DNA of 64,000 nucleotides from Desulfobulbus oralis (GTDB lineage Bacteria > Desulfobacterota > Desulfobulbia > Desulfobulbales > Desulfobulbaceae), in the NCBI RefSeq assembly GCF_002952055.1, contig NZ_CP021255.1, forward strand, positions 1,959,501-2,023,500. Direction: 5' to 3'. A program made the position numbers and the translations under genes. Of this stretch, positions 9,675 through 17,944 are shown in pieces. The notes below the pieces were generated by a model. The model was not told the origin of the DNA. It made no database searches and worked only from the letters and a program-made list of their open reading frames with translations. The first letter of the stretch is position 1, and the number at the start of each line of letters is the position of its first letter.

Positions 9675-9994
9675 AAAAAACTTCTCTTTGGCATGGGCGG
9701 AATGGAACGCCCGGGATACAGGCGGCAATGCCAGTAGCTCCACGCCCGGGGCGTAAACCATCCGGCTTCCGCGTGGAGGAGAACGTCGCGCAGAAGGTCA
9801 TCGCCAAGGTTTGCAGCCATGTTCTGCATGTCGCGAAAGGAACCCAGGCTCATCACCTGGGCCGCGACGCGGTGGGGCGATTGCAAGGCTTCTTCGGGGC
9901 TCTGCCACCAGATATATTTTCGCGCGTACTGTGCCAGTACGGCCTGAACCGCTGCGGATCGATACCCTGGATGACAGTTCTCCGAGCTCTCCAT
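9671..9994 (-). CDS. Small partner protein of the AbiEii-type NTase (putative antitoxin)
   Basis: A 107-residue protein with no catalytic motif. Features such as YIWWQSPEEALQSPHRVAAQVM and a C-terminal GWFTPRAWSYWHCRLY stretch resemble the uncharacterised proteins commonly encoded just upstream of AbiEii NTases. The ATG at 9994 follows GCAGGAGATTCG with good spacing, and the stop overlaps the NTase start by 4 bp, so the pair is co-translated. By analogy with AbiE systems it is probably the antitoxin, but it is not the classic AbiEi winged-helix antitoxin. The role is inferred only from position and pairing. Confidence 0.6.
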   Translation of the reverse strand: MESSENCHPGYRSAAVQAVLAQYARKYIWWQSPEEALQSPHRVAAQVMSLGSFRDMQNMAANLGDDLLRDVLLHAEAGWFTPRAWSYWHCRLYPGRSIPPMPKRSFL

Positions 9995-10021
9995 GAAGCG
10001 AATCTCCTGCTTCCCCCAGAA

Positions 10022-10096
10022 TCAGCGGTATTGGCGCGCTGGAGCAGGGAGAAGGCTGTGATTGCAGATGACGAGCAGGTTGCCCGGTCTGTTCAT
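10022..10096 (-). pseudogene. Remnant of a csx20 5' end after cmr6
   Basis: An ATG overlapping the cmr6 stop (ATGA) opens a 24-codon frame containing LLVICNHSL, which matches LVIFNHSL at the start of intact csx20, and then hits TGA. At DNA level 10056-10077 and 8886-8907 agree at 21 of 22 bases, and the agreement is weaker but visible for about 13 more bases. This is either the original csx20 start cut off by the AbiEii-type insertion or the stub of a tandem second copy. Confidence 0.6.
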
Positions 10097-11655
10097 GTGC
10101 CTTGTTCCTTTAATTCCCTGAGCCGCTTTTGCAGGGCCTGCCAGTGCTTCGGTTTGTCTCCCTTGGCTTTTTTGTCATGGCAGCCCCATTTTTTGAACTG
10201 TTCCTGCAAGGCCTGGGCTTCGGACAGGGTCAGGGCGGCAATATCCAGTTTGGCGCTGATATATTCACCAAAATTTTTGAGGTACCGGATGCGCTTTTCC
10301 AGTTCGGGTGCCGGCGGTACCGGGTCTATTTCATCGGGGCCGCCCGGATTTGACCATAGGATGCCTGTAGGCTTAAGCCACTCGCGGCAACGGTCATCGC
10401 GCTCTTTTGTCCATTTTTTCGGGAAGTTACTGCGCACTCGCTCGAAAACCGCTTTGACCGCTTCGGCAACACCTTCTTCCTGCCGCCAGTCTTCTGCTTC
10501 TTTGCTGTCCAGAATGCGCTGGCAGATCTTGCCCCAGTCGTCGATTGCGTCCAAGGTGTGCAGCCAATTCTCGCAGAGCCGTTTGCGGGCGGCTTGTAGT
10601 GCCCCAGTGATACCGGGTTTGTTTTTCCAGCCAGCGGCTTCTTGTTCGTTCTGTAACAAATTGAGGGTCGCCCAGTCCTGCGCGTGCTCCAGTTTGCGCA
10701 ACCACGGCCCCCATTCGGTGAAATCTGCGGTCGTTTTCATTGCCGTTGCCGTCAAGTGGCCATAGCCCACACTGGTCTTGCCGCCGAAGCCAAGTCGCGT
10801 GCAGGCAATTTCAAACAAAGCCTGAACCTTCTTTTCATCCTGCTCATCAAATGGCGAAAATACGCCGGCATCCGGCTCGTCTGCCGCCCGTTCCGGCAGG
10901 GGCAGGGCCAGGCAGCGGAAGACGAACTGCACGCCCGAATTCACCGCCAGAAACTTGACAGGAATCGGGCTTTCGGTTTCCAGCGGCCCCTGTTCCTGTT
11001 CACCCGCATAGTACTTGCCGAAGTGCGGGTTCATGATGTCGGTCTTGAACAGCCTGCCGTCCTGGGGCAGGGCGGCGGGGAAGGCGTCCAGAAAGGCAAT
11101 CTGCCCCCGCACGCTGTCTTTTTTGCCGGTATCGGTGTCGCCGAAGTAGCGCCGGAAGAGCGGATGAGTATCGGGGATCTCCCATTGCCCGGTTGATTGA
11201 CCGTTTTTGTCCCGTTGTTCCTTTACGCTATCGGGCTCGGTTTGCTCGATATGCAGGCCGCAGGCCAGCCGCAGCACACCCTTGATAGCGCTGGCCGGAA
11301 TGCAGGGCAGGCCGGTATTGCGGTCCAGGATGAAGCCGGTCTCCGTGGGATGGCCGGAACCCAGGCCGGAGACAAAGGGGCTACTCAGGGTGGCGGTCAA
11401 CTCCCAGACCATGCCGCCCTGAAGCGCGGTGGTTTTGAGAATGTCAGTCTGGCGTTCGTGGATGCGGTTCAGCACATCAGCATTTGATGCCAAACGTTTA
11501 TTGATTGCTACGCCCAGAATCTCAATGGTATTGTCCGATTTTTTCACCGATTGCCCAATTTCATTCCACGCGGTCATGCGAGAAAAATAGAGCGACGCAT
11601 TGCCTCTGCCGCCGTGCTCAAAGAGCGTTTTCTGTGTGTCGGGAATGGGAAACAT
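10093..11655 (-). CDS. cmr6: Cmr6, type III-B RAMP subunit with long C-terminal extension
   Basis: A RAMP protein of the Cmr effector complex that caps the crRNA 3'-end side of the backbone. Recognised by SGLGSGHPTETGFILD near residue 96, the glycine-rich IPASAIKGVLR stretch (about 119-129) and FGGKTSVGYGHL (about 290-301), where typical Cmr6 proteins end. Here about 215 more residues follow, rich in Trp, Lys, Arg and Glu, making 520 residues in all. The ATG follows GAGGAG with good spacing, and it lies 3 bp after cmr5. The extension has no motif I recognise. It may contact other subunits or RNA. Confidence 0.88.
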   Translation of the reverse strand: MFPIPDTQKTLFEHGGRGNASLYFSRMTAWNEIGQSVKKSDNTIEILGVAINKRLASNADVLNRIHERQTDILKTTALQGGMVWELTATLSSPFVSGLGSGHPTETGFILDRNTGLPCIPASAIKGVLRLACGLHIEQTEPDSVKEQRDKNGQSTGQWEIPDTHPLFRRYFGDTDTGKKDSVRGQIAFLDAFPAALPQDGRLFKTDIMNPHFGKYYAGEQEQGPLETESPIPVKFLAVNSGVQFVFRCLALPLPERAADEPDAGVFSPFDEQDEKKVQALFEIACTRLGFGGKTSVGYGHLTATAMKTTADFTEWGPWLRKLEHAQDWATLNLLQNEQEAAGWKNKPGITGALQAARKRLCENWLHTLDAIDDWGKICQRILDSKEAEDWRQEEGVAEAVKAVFERVRSNFPKKWTKERDDRCREWLKPTGILWSNPGGPDEIDPVPPAPELEKRIRYLKNFGEYISAKLDIAALTLSEAQALQEQFKKWGCHDKKAKGDKPKHWQALQKRLRELKEQGT

Positions 11656-11658
11656 AGA

Positions 11659-12093
11659 CTACTCCTCAGGGGTTTCAGATTTTTCCTCTTTGACAAACGC
11701 ACGCACGTAGCGCTTCAACCACTGCAGCATGGCCAAGGACTCCTTCTGGGCGCGCAGGTAGGTCGTCTGGTCAATTATGGACAGTTTGCGCAGAAAGGAA
11801 AAGCGGTCCGTTTCCGTTAGACCCATGGCCTTCTGCTGGTTGAGCCAGCGTTGAATGATGTCAAAGGCATCTCTGTATTTGAGCTTATCCTTTTTTTTCT
11901 CCTCCGAATCTCTCGCATCCGGCTCCTTGTGTTTGGAAAGCAGAAAAGCCAGAGTTTGTCCCAGGCCGTTTGTCAGAATCATGGTCGGCACGCCCACAAC
12001 AAAATTGGCCACCTTTTCATCAACCGGTATTTGAAAAACTTCTTTCACCTGATTCAGGGCAAATTCCGAACGCTGTTGTTCTTTGGTCTGCAT
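11659..12093 (-). CDS. cmr5: Cmr5, small subunit of the type III-B complex
   Basis: A 144-residue alpha-helical protein starting MQTKEQQRSEFALNQV. The conserved YLRAQKESLAMLQWLKRY region near the C-terminus is typical of Cmr5 (TIGR01881). Cmr5 stacks along the Cmr4 filament in the effector complex. The frame is open 7 codons further upstream into cmr4, but the ATG at 12093 is preceded by AAGGGAGG at proper spacing, so that start was chosen. There are 11 bp between the cmr4 stop and this start, and 3 bp to cmr6. Confidence 0.88.
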   Translation of the reverse strand: MQTKEQQRSEFALNQVKEVFQIPVDEKVANFVVGVPTMILTNGLGQTLAFLLSKHKEPDARDSEEKKKDKLKYRDAFDIIQRWLNQQKAMGLTETDRFSFLRKLSIIDQTTYLRAQKESLAMLQWLKRYVRAFVKEEKSETPEE

Positions 12094-12104
12094 GGCCGCC
12101 TCCC

Positions 12105-12977
12105 TTAGAGCCATTCCAGCGCGAAAATGCCGCGCCCCAGGGTTTCATCGCCGCCGATCTGGAGATGGCCTGTCACGACTTCCTTTTCAATATAGCCGCG
12201 AATGGCCTCCTGTTTCAGGCTGGACTTCTCGTCTCTGGAATCACCCCAGAAAATGACCGTATACATCAGGGTGTCGGCGGGCAGTTCCTCCTGATAACGC
12301 AGGGAACCGTCCTGTGTGGTTCCGCTTTTCTGGTCGATTTTTATCTGCGCCATGACCTGGGTGCAGTTGTTGACGCCGTAATCAAACACCATATCCGAGA
12401 CCACGAGCAGGCGTTCCGCCCGGGCAAAGAGCTGCGCGCCCTTGCCTGCGCCTAGAGAAAAGCTTCCCTTTGCCTGCACCTCCATGTCTTCCAGCAGCAC
12501 AGAGGCATCAGCATTTTGCCCTGTTATCCATCTGGCCGCTGCATCGCCCAGATTGGCCAGCGGCTGCAGGTCGATTTCCTGCTCGCCGATCAGTGCCAGA
12601 TCCCGGTTCAGCCGCTTGAGCAGCGCCGGGCAGGTGATCCAGACAAAGGGCGCAATGTTTGAGCGCATGGGAAAGGCCAGAATTTTCGCGTCGCCAATGG
12701 ACAGGGAGCCGGCATGGTCACCATTCTGGGTGTCCGCACCAAAGACCAGCTCGGTGATTTGCCCGAATGTTTCTTCCTGTGGCTTCTCTTTGATGCTGCC
12801 CTTGAAGTGGTCGAAATGGGCGCGGAGCGCGCCTTTCACGCCGGAGGCCTGAATGAGCGGCCACCTGGTGTGGCGTTCGCGCTGGATGGGCAGGTCAACC
12901 ACGCCGGTTGAGGAACCGCTGCCCGCATGGCAGGGCGTGACCGCGTACAGGGCAAGGATGGAGGCGTTATCTTTCAT
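12105..12977 (-). CDS. cmr4: Cmr4, backbone RAMP and target-RNA nuclease subunit
   Basis: A 290-residue RAMP protein. HAGSGSSTGVVDLPIQRE at about 17-34 is the Cmr4 signature, and Asp28 in VVDLP corresponds to the residue that cuts target RNA at 6-nt intervals. RWPLIQASGVKGALR follows, and the C-terminal glycine-rich GGDETLGRGIF is intact. The open frame extends upstream into cmr3, but the MKDNASILALYAVTP start at 12977 has a GGAG-containing leader and matches family N-termini. It overlaps cmr3 by 11 bp. Expected to be fully functional. Confidence 0.92.
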   Translation of the reverse strand: MKDNASILALYAVTPCHAGSGSSTGVVDLPIQRERHTRWPLIQASGVKGALRAHFDHFKGSIKEKPQEETFGQITELVFGADTQNGDHAGSLSIGDAKILAFPMRSNIAPFVWITCPALLKRLNRDLALIGEQEIDLQPLANLGDAAARWITGQNADASVLLEDMEVQAKGSFSLGAGKGAQLFARAERLLVVSDMVFDYGVNNCTQVMAQIKIDQKSGTTQDGSLRYQEELPADTLMYTVIFWGDSRDEKSSLKQEAIRGYIEKEVVTGHLQIGGDETLGRGIFALEWL

Positions 12978-13986
12978 GGTGTTCTCCTTGAGGTAAAGGA
13001 ATGCAGCAGGGATTGATCCTTTTGGTGAATACGGAGCCGGCGGGCAGCCAGGCCGTGGTGGCTTTGTGAAAACCCCTAGCCAGATCCCAACCGGCCAGGG
13101 TGACCGGTTTGGACGCGGCAAAGACATGGGGCAGAATTTCCACTGTCAGTTCCAGCGGAGCGAGCGCCAGATACAGCGCTGCTTCGCCCTGGGGCAATGC
13201 GGGAGCGGCAGCGGTGGCATAGCCGCAGATACGTTGTTCGCCACCCAGAAAAAACCGGCCTTTTTTCTGCAGTCCGGGATCGCTGTCCAATCCGATGAGC
13301 AGCGTCACTTCCGGCCGCAGGCGAATGTGTGCAGCCGTATAAATCTTCCCTTCCTGCACCTTGCGTTTGCTGTCAATGGCAATGCCGGTGCGTGATTCGG
13401 TGTCGTACAGTTCGCTTTTGGCGAGCAGATCGCCTGCCGCGAATGTGACAGGCGATCTGCGCAGACAGTCCAGCCGAATCCAGTAAGGGGTCAGCGGTTT
13501 GGCGTCTTTGGCGCGCACCATGGGCAAGGCCGTGCCTGCCGACGAATGCGGCAGCAGGGACGAAGCCTTCTTGGGCGGCAAGGCGGCCTGGAGCAGGGTG
13601 CGGCCCAGCGGGGAAAAGGGCCTGGCCGCGCAGGGCGTGTTCCTGTTGGCGTGCCCATCCATGTTTTCCGCCTTGTCCACAAACCAACTGGCAGGGCAGG
13701 GCGCGTAGAGTGTGCCTTCGCGCCGCATGAGAACGGCGGTGATGTGGAAGGGCGCGGGCTGGCTGCAATGGCCAATGCGCTCCAGAATTTCCTGTGGACA
13801 CCGTCCTGCCTTGTAGTCGGCAAAGGCAATGCCCCTTTGCCGAAGTACGGCGGTACGCACGGCTCCCTGAAGCACGGAGACCGGCGGCGGAAACAGCGCT
13901 TCCCCGCTGGGCTGTCCGGCTTCCAAAGGCTCCGCGCCGCGCAGGAATAACGTGTCGGTCGGGGTGAGTTCATAACAGATTTTCAT
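12967..13986 (-). CDS. cmr3: Cmr3, crRNA 5'-handle binding RAMP
   Basis: A 339-residue protein starting MKICYELTPTDTLFLRGAEPLEAG, the characteristic Cmr3 opening (DTLFFRxxxPF-like), with a glycine-rich GRFFLGGEQRICGYA region at about 240-255 and a C-terminal LAGWDLARGFHK segment. Cmr3 binds Cas10 and the crRNA 5' tag at the foot of the complex. The start overlaps the cas10 stop by 4 bp. Length is normal for the family. Confidence 0.9.
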   Translation of the reverse strand: MKICYELTPTDTLFLRGAEPLEAGQPSGEALFPPPVSVLQGAVRTAVLRQRGIAFADYKAGRCPQEILERIGHCSQPAPFHITAVLMRREGTLYAPCPASWFVDKAENMDGHANRNTPCAARPFSPLGRTLLQAALPPKKASSLLPHSSAGTALPMVRAKDAKPLTPYWIRLDCLRRSPVTFAAGDLLAKSELYDTESRTGIAIDSKRKVQEGKIYTAAHIRLRPEVTLLIGLDSDPGLQKKGRFFLGGEQRICGYATAAAPALPQGEAALYLALAPLELTVEILPHVFAASKPVTLAGWDLARGFHKATTAWLPAGSVFTKRINPCCIPLPQGEHHER

Positions 13987-16817
13987 GCCGCCCTCCTTGC
14001 TGCGAGAAAATGGGCGATGATCGCGGCTTCCGGGTTGTACCAGTTTTCCTCTGTGGAAACGCCCTGCACCATCAGTCCGGCCAGGCGCCGGGCCACAAGC
14101 TGCGTTTTGTCTTTGGCAAGCAGCTTGCCGGAGTGCCCCACCTCGTAGGCAATCAGGCGGACAATCAGGTCCTGGTTTGCCGCCAGCACGGCTGCATTGG
14201 CGGCCAGCGGCGCGATCGCCTGCCGCAGCTCATCCAGGCGGTACAAAAGGCTGCTGCCCAGTAAAGCGCCGCCCACATCATCCATCACCGCCCGCAGCGA
14301 TTGCAGCAGGGTTTCGCTCTCGCCATACGGGTTGGCTGCGTCCCACTGCATCCACAAATCGCGGTCGCCGCCGGAGCGCTTTTTCAGGCGGATGGCCAGG
14401 GCATTACGGTCGGCCCGATCTTTGGCAATGCCTTCCAGCACCTGGTGGGCGTCGCGCAGCACCTCCCGCAGAGGCTCCTTGTGATGGGCAATGACAATGG
14501 CCGCGGAAATGGAGATTTTTTCCGCCCGGCCCAGATGCAGGCCCACTTTGCCACTTGTCGGCACTGTGCCGGAAATTTCCTCCGCCCCGTTTTCCGTGTA
14601 GCAGACAAAGGCCATGTTGTAGGCCTGGCGGATAGCGTCCGCCGCAGCAAGCGCTCCCTCAAGCGGCATGATGGCGCAGACGTCGTCGCCGCCCGCATAG
14701 ATGAGCTTGCCCCCCTTGTCCTGAATCACCGGGGCCACGCCATAGCGGGCGAAGCTGTTGAGGCCGTCTGAGATGGCCGCATGCAGGGCCGGATTGAGCA
14801 GGCGCAGTTTTGTCAACAGCGGCTTGCCGTCCACCGTGGCGCGAAGCGGCGAATTAGGCTGAAAGCCGGGCCGCCCAAAGCGTTCCCGCAAGTCGGGATG
14901 CAGCACGTCGTTCCAGGTGGCGGAAAGCGTCTGGCCGTTGATGAGATCGCCCATCCTGTCGCCGTCCATGAGCAGGAGAGCGTAGTATTTATCGCGGTCG
15001 GTAAATTTGACGCCTCTGTTCTCGCCTTCATCAATAATGACACGCATGGCCTGTGACTGTTCGTCATCGGCGTTTTCGACTTCGGTTTGGTGCAGTGCGT
15101 CCACCAGACGCGGATATTCGTTTCGCGTGATGGTGATTTTGCCAGTCAGCTCCTGCAGGTAGTGGTGGGCAGCCATTTCGGTGGTTGACGGGAAGCTGTC
15201 CGCGCTGCGGAACACCGTAGCCAGAATCTCCTCCTGGTTGCCGCTCCAGTTCATTACTCTGGGCAGAAATCGCTTGATGGCGCAGAGCGCGCAGAGCCGC
15301 TCGTTTTTGCCTACCTGGGCAAAACTGTTTTCACCATTTTCCGTTTCGCGCACACGACCCCAAAATTGCTTGACCGCCTTGCTGTATTCGCTGGCGCTGC
15401 TTTCGCCTGCCTGCGCAAAGTCGTGCAGCACTTCATGTTCGCCGCAGAGCGGGCATTTTTCCCCCTGTTGCGGTGCGCGGAGACGGGTCGGCTTCAGCTT
15501 GGCGGCGGCCAGCAGGCTTTGCACCAGCGTATGCGTTGCCCCGTACAGACGGGCGGTTGCCTCGCCGCTTTGGCTGTAGACACCGGCAAAGGAAGCAATG
15601 GTCTTGCGTTCCTCCTGCCATTTTTGCGGGTCAAGCAGTACCGCAAGAGCCTCCTTGTCCGCATCGGCCAGACCGGCCAGGCGGCAGGCTGCGTGGCTGA
15701 ACTGCCAGTAGTCGGCAATCTGATGCTCGAACAGCGCCTGCAGGGTTTTGCCCGCGCCATGCCGTTTGACCAGAAAATCCCTGACCAGCCGGGCCACGCG
15801 CAGCCATTCCCCCTGCACGCTTTCCGCAATTTCCTGGCAGATTGCGCCTGCCTTTTCCGCCGGAGCCAGAAAAACAAATTTGTTCGGAAACGAGGCGATG
15901 GACGCGCCCTCATTCTGTTGTTTTGTCAGCGCGGGGTCTGCTTCCTCAAGAAAGCGCGCCAGATGAAATTCCCTGCCAATCCATGTTTCCACCAGCGACT
16001 GGTCATGCAAAGACGGATAGACAATGTGGTCGGGGCCAAGGGTCTCCGCCACGTGACGGATGCCGGTGAAGGCCAGGTAGGAAAGCAGAACCGAGCCCAC
16101 CCAGTGATCGCGCAGCTTGCGTGCCCTGCCGATAAAGGTCTGTACCGGCGTGATGGCAAAAACCGCGAGTGCCACATTGTGCCCGGCATCTTCCGCCATG
16201 CAGGAGCCGATGGCCGAGGTCAGGCCCAGATGGTGCCATAGACAATGGTCAGGCATGCGGGAATCGGCTGGAAGCACATCCCAGGCAGCGCCCAGAGCGC
16301 CGACATTTTTCTGGCGCAGCCGTTTTTTCAGGGCAAAGAACAGATAGAAATACAGGGCGCGAGCCCATTCCTCCGGAGTGTTCCTTTTGTCAAAAAATCC
16401 GCTTAAAGGCCGCTGGTCTTCGGGTAAAGCCTGCAGTTCCTCTATGGTTTTGCCAAGCCCCAGGTCTGCGGTCAAAAGCTGGCAAAGCCCCTGATGCACG
16501 GCGTCAATGCCCGGCATCGTGTCCCAAGCAAAGGCCAGCTTGCCGTCTTTCACCAGGGGATGGGTGAGAATCGGCTTTTCCCGAAAATTGACTGCCCCGT
16601 TCTGTTCGTCCGCACTGTACTTGGGCAAGGCCGCTCTGGTCAGACCGGCGGCAATCATGTCGGCATTCTGGTAACTGTCCTTATCCGGGACGGAAACATC
16701 CAAAAGTCGTGCAATCTCCGCCGCCCGCGCTTCATGGCCGCGAATATCCAGCATCTTGTGCGCCGGGTCGTGCAGCCACAGGGAAAGTTTGTGCTGCCAG
16801 TAGTTGCTTGCAGTCAT
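13983..16817 (-). CDS. cas10: Cas10 (Cmr2), cyclic oligoadenylate synthetase of the type III-B complex
   Basis: A 944-residue large subunit. His16-Asp17 in the N-terminal LHDPAHK form the HD nuclease motif. CPLCGEHE and CALC near the middle form a zinc-finger-like element. LLMDGDRMGDL starts the active palm domain, and AGGDD at about 707-711 is the cyclase signature, so the cyclase site looks intact. On target RNA binding it should polymerise ATP into cyclic oligoadenylate, which activates the CARF proteins encoded downstream. HD-dependent ssDNA cleavage is also possible. It overlaps cmr1 and cmr3 by 4 bp each. Confidence 0.95.
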   Translation of the reverse strand: MTASNYWQHKLSLWLHDPAHKMLDIRGHEARAAEIARLLDVSVPDKDSYQNADMIAAGLTRAALPKYSADEQNGAVNFREKPILTHPLVKDGKLAFAWDTMPGIDAVHQGLCQLLTADLGLGKTIEELQALPEDQRPLSGFFDKRNTPEEWARALYFYLFFALKKRLRQKNVGALGAAWDVLPADSRMPDHCLWHHLGLTSAIGSCMAEDAGHNVALAVFAITPVQTFIGRARKLRDHWVGSVLLSYLAFTGIRHVAETLGPDHIVYPSLHDQSLVETWIGREFHLARFLEEADPALTKQQNEGASIASFPNKFVFLAPAEKAGAICQEIAESVQGEWLRVARLVRDFLVKRHGAGKTLQALFEHQIADYWQFSHAACRLAGLADADKEALAVLLDPQKWQEERKTIASFAGVYSQSGEATARLYGATHTLVQSLLAAAKLKPTRLRAPQQGEKCPLCGEHEVLHDFAQAGESSASEYSKAVKQFWGRVRETENGENSFAQVGKNERLCALCAIKRFLPRVMNWSGNQEEILATVFRSADSFPSTTEMAAHHYLQELTGKITITRNEYPRLVDALHQTEVENADDEQSQAMRVIIDEGENRGVKFTDRDKYYALLLMDGDRMGDLINGQTLSATWNDVLHPDLRERFGRPGFQPNSPLRATVDGKPLLTKLRLLNPALHAAISDGLNSFARYGVAPVIQDKGGKLIYAGGDDVCAIMPLEGALAAADAIRQAYNMAFVCYTENGAEEISGTVPTSGKVGLHLGRAEKISISAAIVIAHHKEPLREVLRDAHQVLEGIAKDRADRNALAIRLKKRSGGDRDLWMQWDAANPYGESETLLQSLRAVMDDVGGALLGSSLLYRLDELRQAIAPLAANAAVLAANQDLIVRLIAYEVGHSGKLLAKDKTQLVARRLAGLMVQGVSTEENWYNPEAAIIAHFLAARRAA

Positions 16818-17851
16818 CTCGTGCCTCCACAGCGCCGCAAATCCGTATTCTTGTCAAGCCGTTGGTGAATTGCCTGCCAGACCTCTGTTTCCTGCCCCAA
16901 GCGCTGCGGCTCCCATTGTTTGGGCAGTCTGTGCGGCAGGTGGAGAATGCGGCCCACCAGATGGTTCTCTTCGTTACGCTTGACCATCAGCCGGAGCTGG
17001 GAGGGCATCCGGCCTGTGCCGCCGCCCCAGTTGGGGATATTGTGGTGTGTCACTGGATAGCCCAGAATATGGCGTTTCTGCAGACCGTTTGGTGCGATAT
17101 TGATGCTGGTGCGCAGGTTCATGTAGATTGTTGCCAATTCCTGCATGGCGGTCTTCCAAGTCTTGGGTGCCGGATTCACTTCCCAGCAGAGCAGACCTCT
17201 TTGATCTCTCCCCAGATGAGCCGGATATGCCCGTGCCTGTCCACCGTTCACCAGCGGTTGCCAGTCCTGTGCGGGCAGGGTCGCCGCTGCCTGTCGCCGG
17301 AAATTCTGGCCGGACAGCACGATAGAACCCCAGCCATTACGACAGCGCGAACCCAAAGTGCCAAAGGCGTCGATATAGGCCAGTACCAGCAACAGTTCCG
17401 GAACGCAATTTTTCGGCAGACACAGCGTGAGTTCAGCCTTGCTGCCTGACGCGATGTAGGTTTTGACGCCGTGGGTGGAAACTGGCCCATAGCCCAGATA
17501 AAGAGCATTGGAGACCGGATTTGTTACTTCCGGATGTTTGGTTTTTCCCAGGCTGTCCAGCTTTTCGCTGACGATGTTGATACCGGTGTCCTGCAAATCC
17601 AGCCGCACCCTGCTGGCGCTGGCTTTGCTTTCGTCCAGCACCGAACCGAACAAATCTCCTTCGGCCTTCAGCATTTCTTTATGATTTGGGTACTGGCTGC
17701 CCACCGCCACCCGCCACCACTGGCGGAGCAGATTCTTGAAGGGCGCGGCCCTGAGTTCGGCGTTCTGGTCGGCGCCGCCCAGAAAGGTTGGGGTCAGAAA
17801 TTCGACGCTCACCTGCAGGGTCTCTGTGTCGTGAAATCTGGTGATGAGCAC
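16814..17851 (-). CDS. cmr1: Cmr1, type III-B RAMP subunit
   Basis: A 345-residue protein with VEFLTPTFLGGADQNAELR near the N-terminus and LLRQWWRVA at about 41-49, the typical Cmr1 start, plus a GLGSR-like LGSRCRNGWGSI segment. Cmr1 sits at the head of the Cmr complex. The start codon is GTG at 17851, chosen because GGAGGTGAACAC precedes it at ideal spacing. It is the first gene of the second transcription unit: a promoter with an upstream palindrome lies at 17897-17942. Confidence 0.9.
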   Translation of the reverse strand: MLITRFHDTETLQVSVEFLTPTFLGGADQNAELRAAPFKNLLRQWWRVAVGSQYPNHKEMLKAEGDLFGSVLDESKASASRVRLDLQDTGINIVSEKLDSLGKTKHPEVTNPVSNALYLGYGPVSTHGVKTYIASGSKAELTLCLPKNCVPELLLVLAYIDAFGTLGSRCRNGWGSIVLSGQNFRRQAAATLPAQDWQPLVNGGQARAYPAHLGRDQRGLLCWEVNPAPKTWKTAMQELATIYMNLRTSINIAPNGLQKRHILGYPVTHHNIPNWGGGTGRMPSQLRLMVKRNEENHLVGRILHLPHRLPKQWEPQRLGQETEVWQAIHQRLDKNTDLRRCGGTR

Positions 17852-17896
17852 GTGTTCACCTCCGGCTTGTATTGGTCATGTTTATTCCTGATGCGG

Positions 17897-17942
17897 ATTG
17901 TACGGAATGCGGGGCCTTTTATCCAGCCCGGCAAGCTTGCCG
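17897..17942 (-). promoter_or_regulatory. Promoter P2 with palindromic operator, upstream of cmr1
   Basis: Read on the minus strand: the perfect palindrome CGGCAAGCTTGCCG (17929-17942), then 3 bp, then -35 TGGATA (17920-17925), a 17-bp spacer and -10 TACAAT (17897-17902). The cmr1 start is about 45 bp further on. The arrangement repeats that of the promoter before cas6. The palindrome lies 2 bp beyond the stop of the CARF/winged-helix gene. Promoter activity is inferred from the sequence. Confidence 0.6.
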
Positions 17943-17944
17943 TT

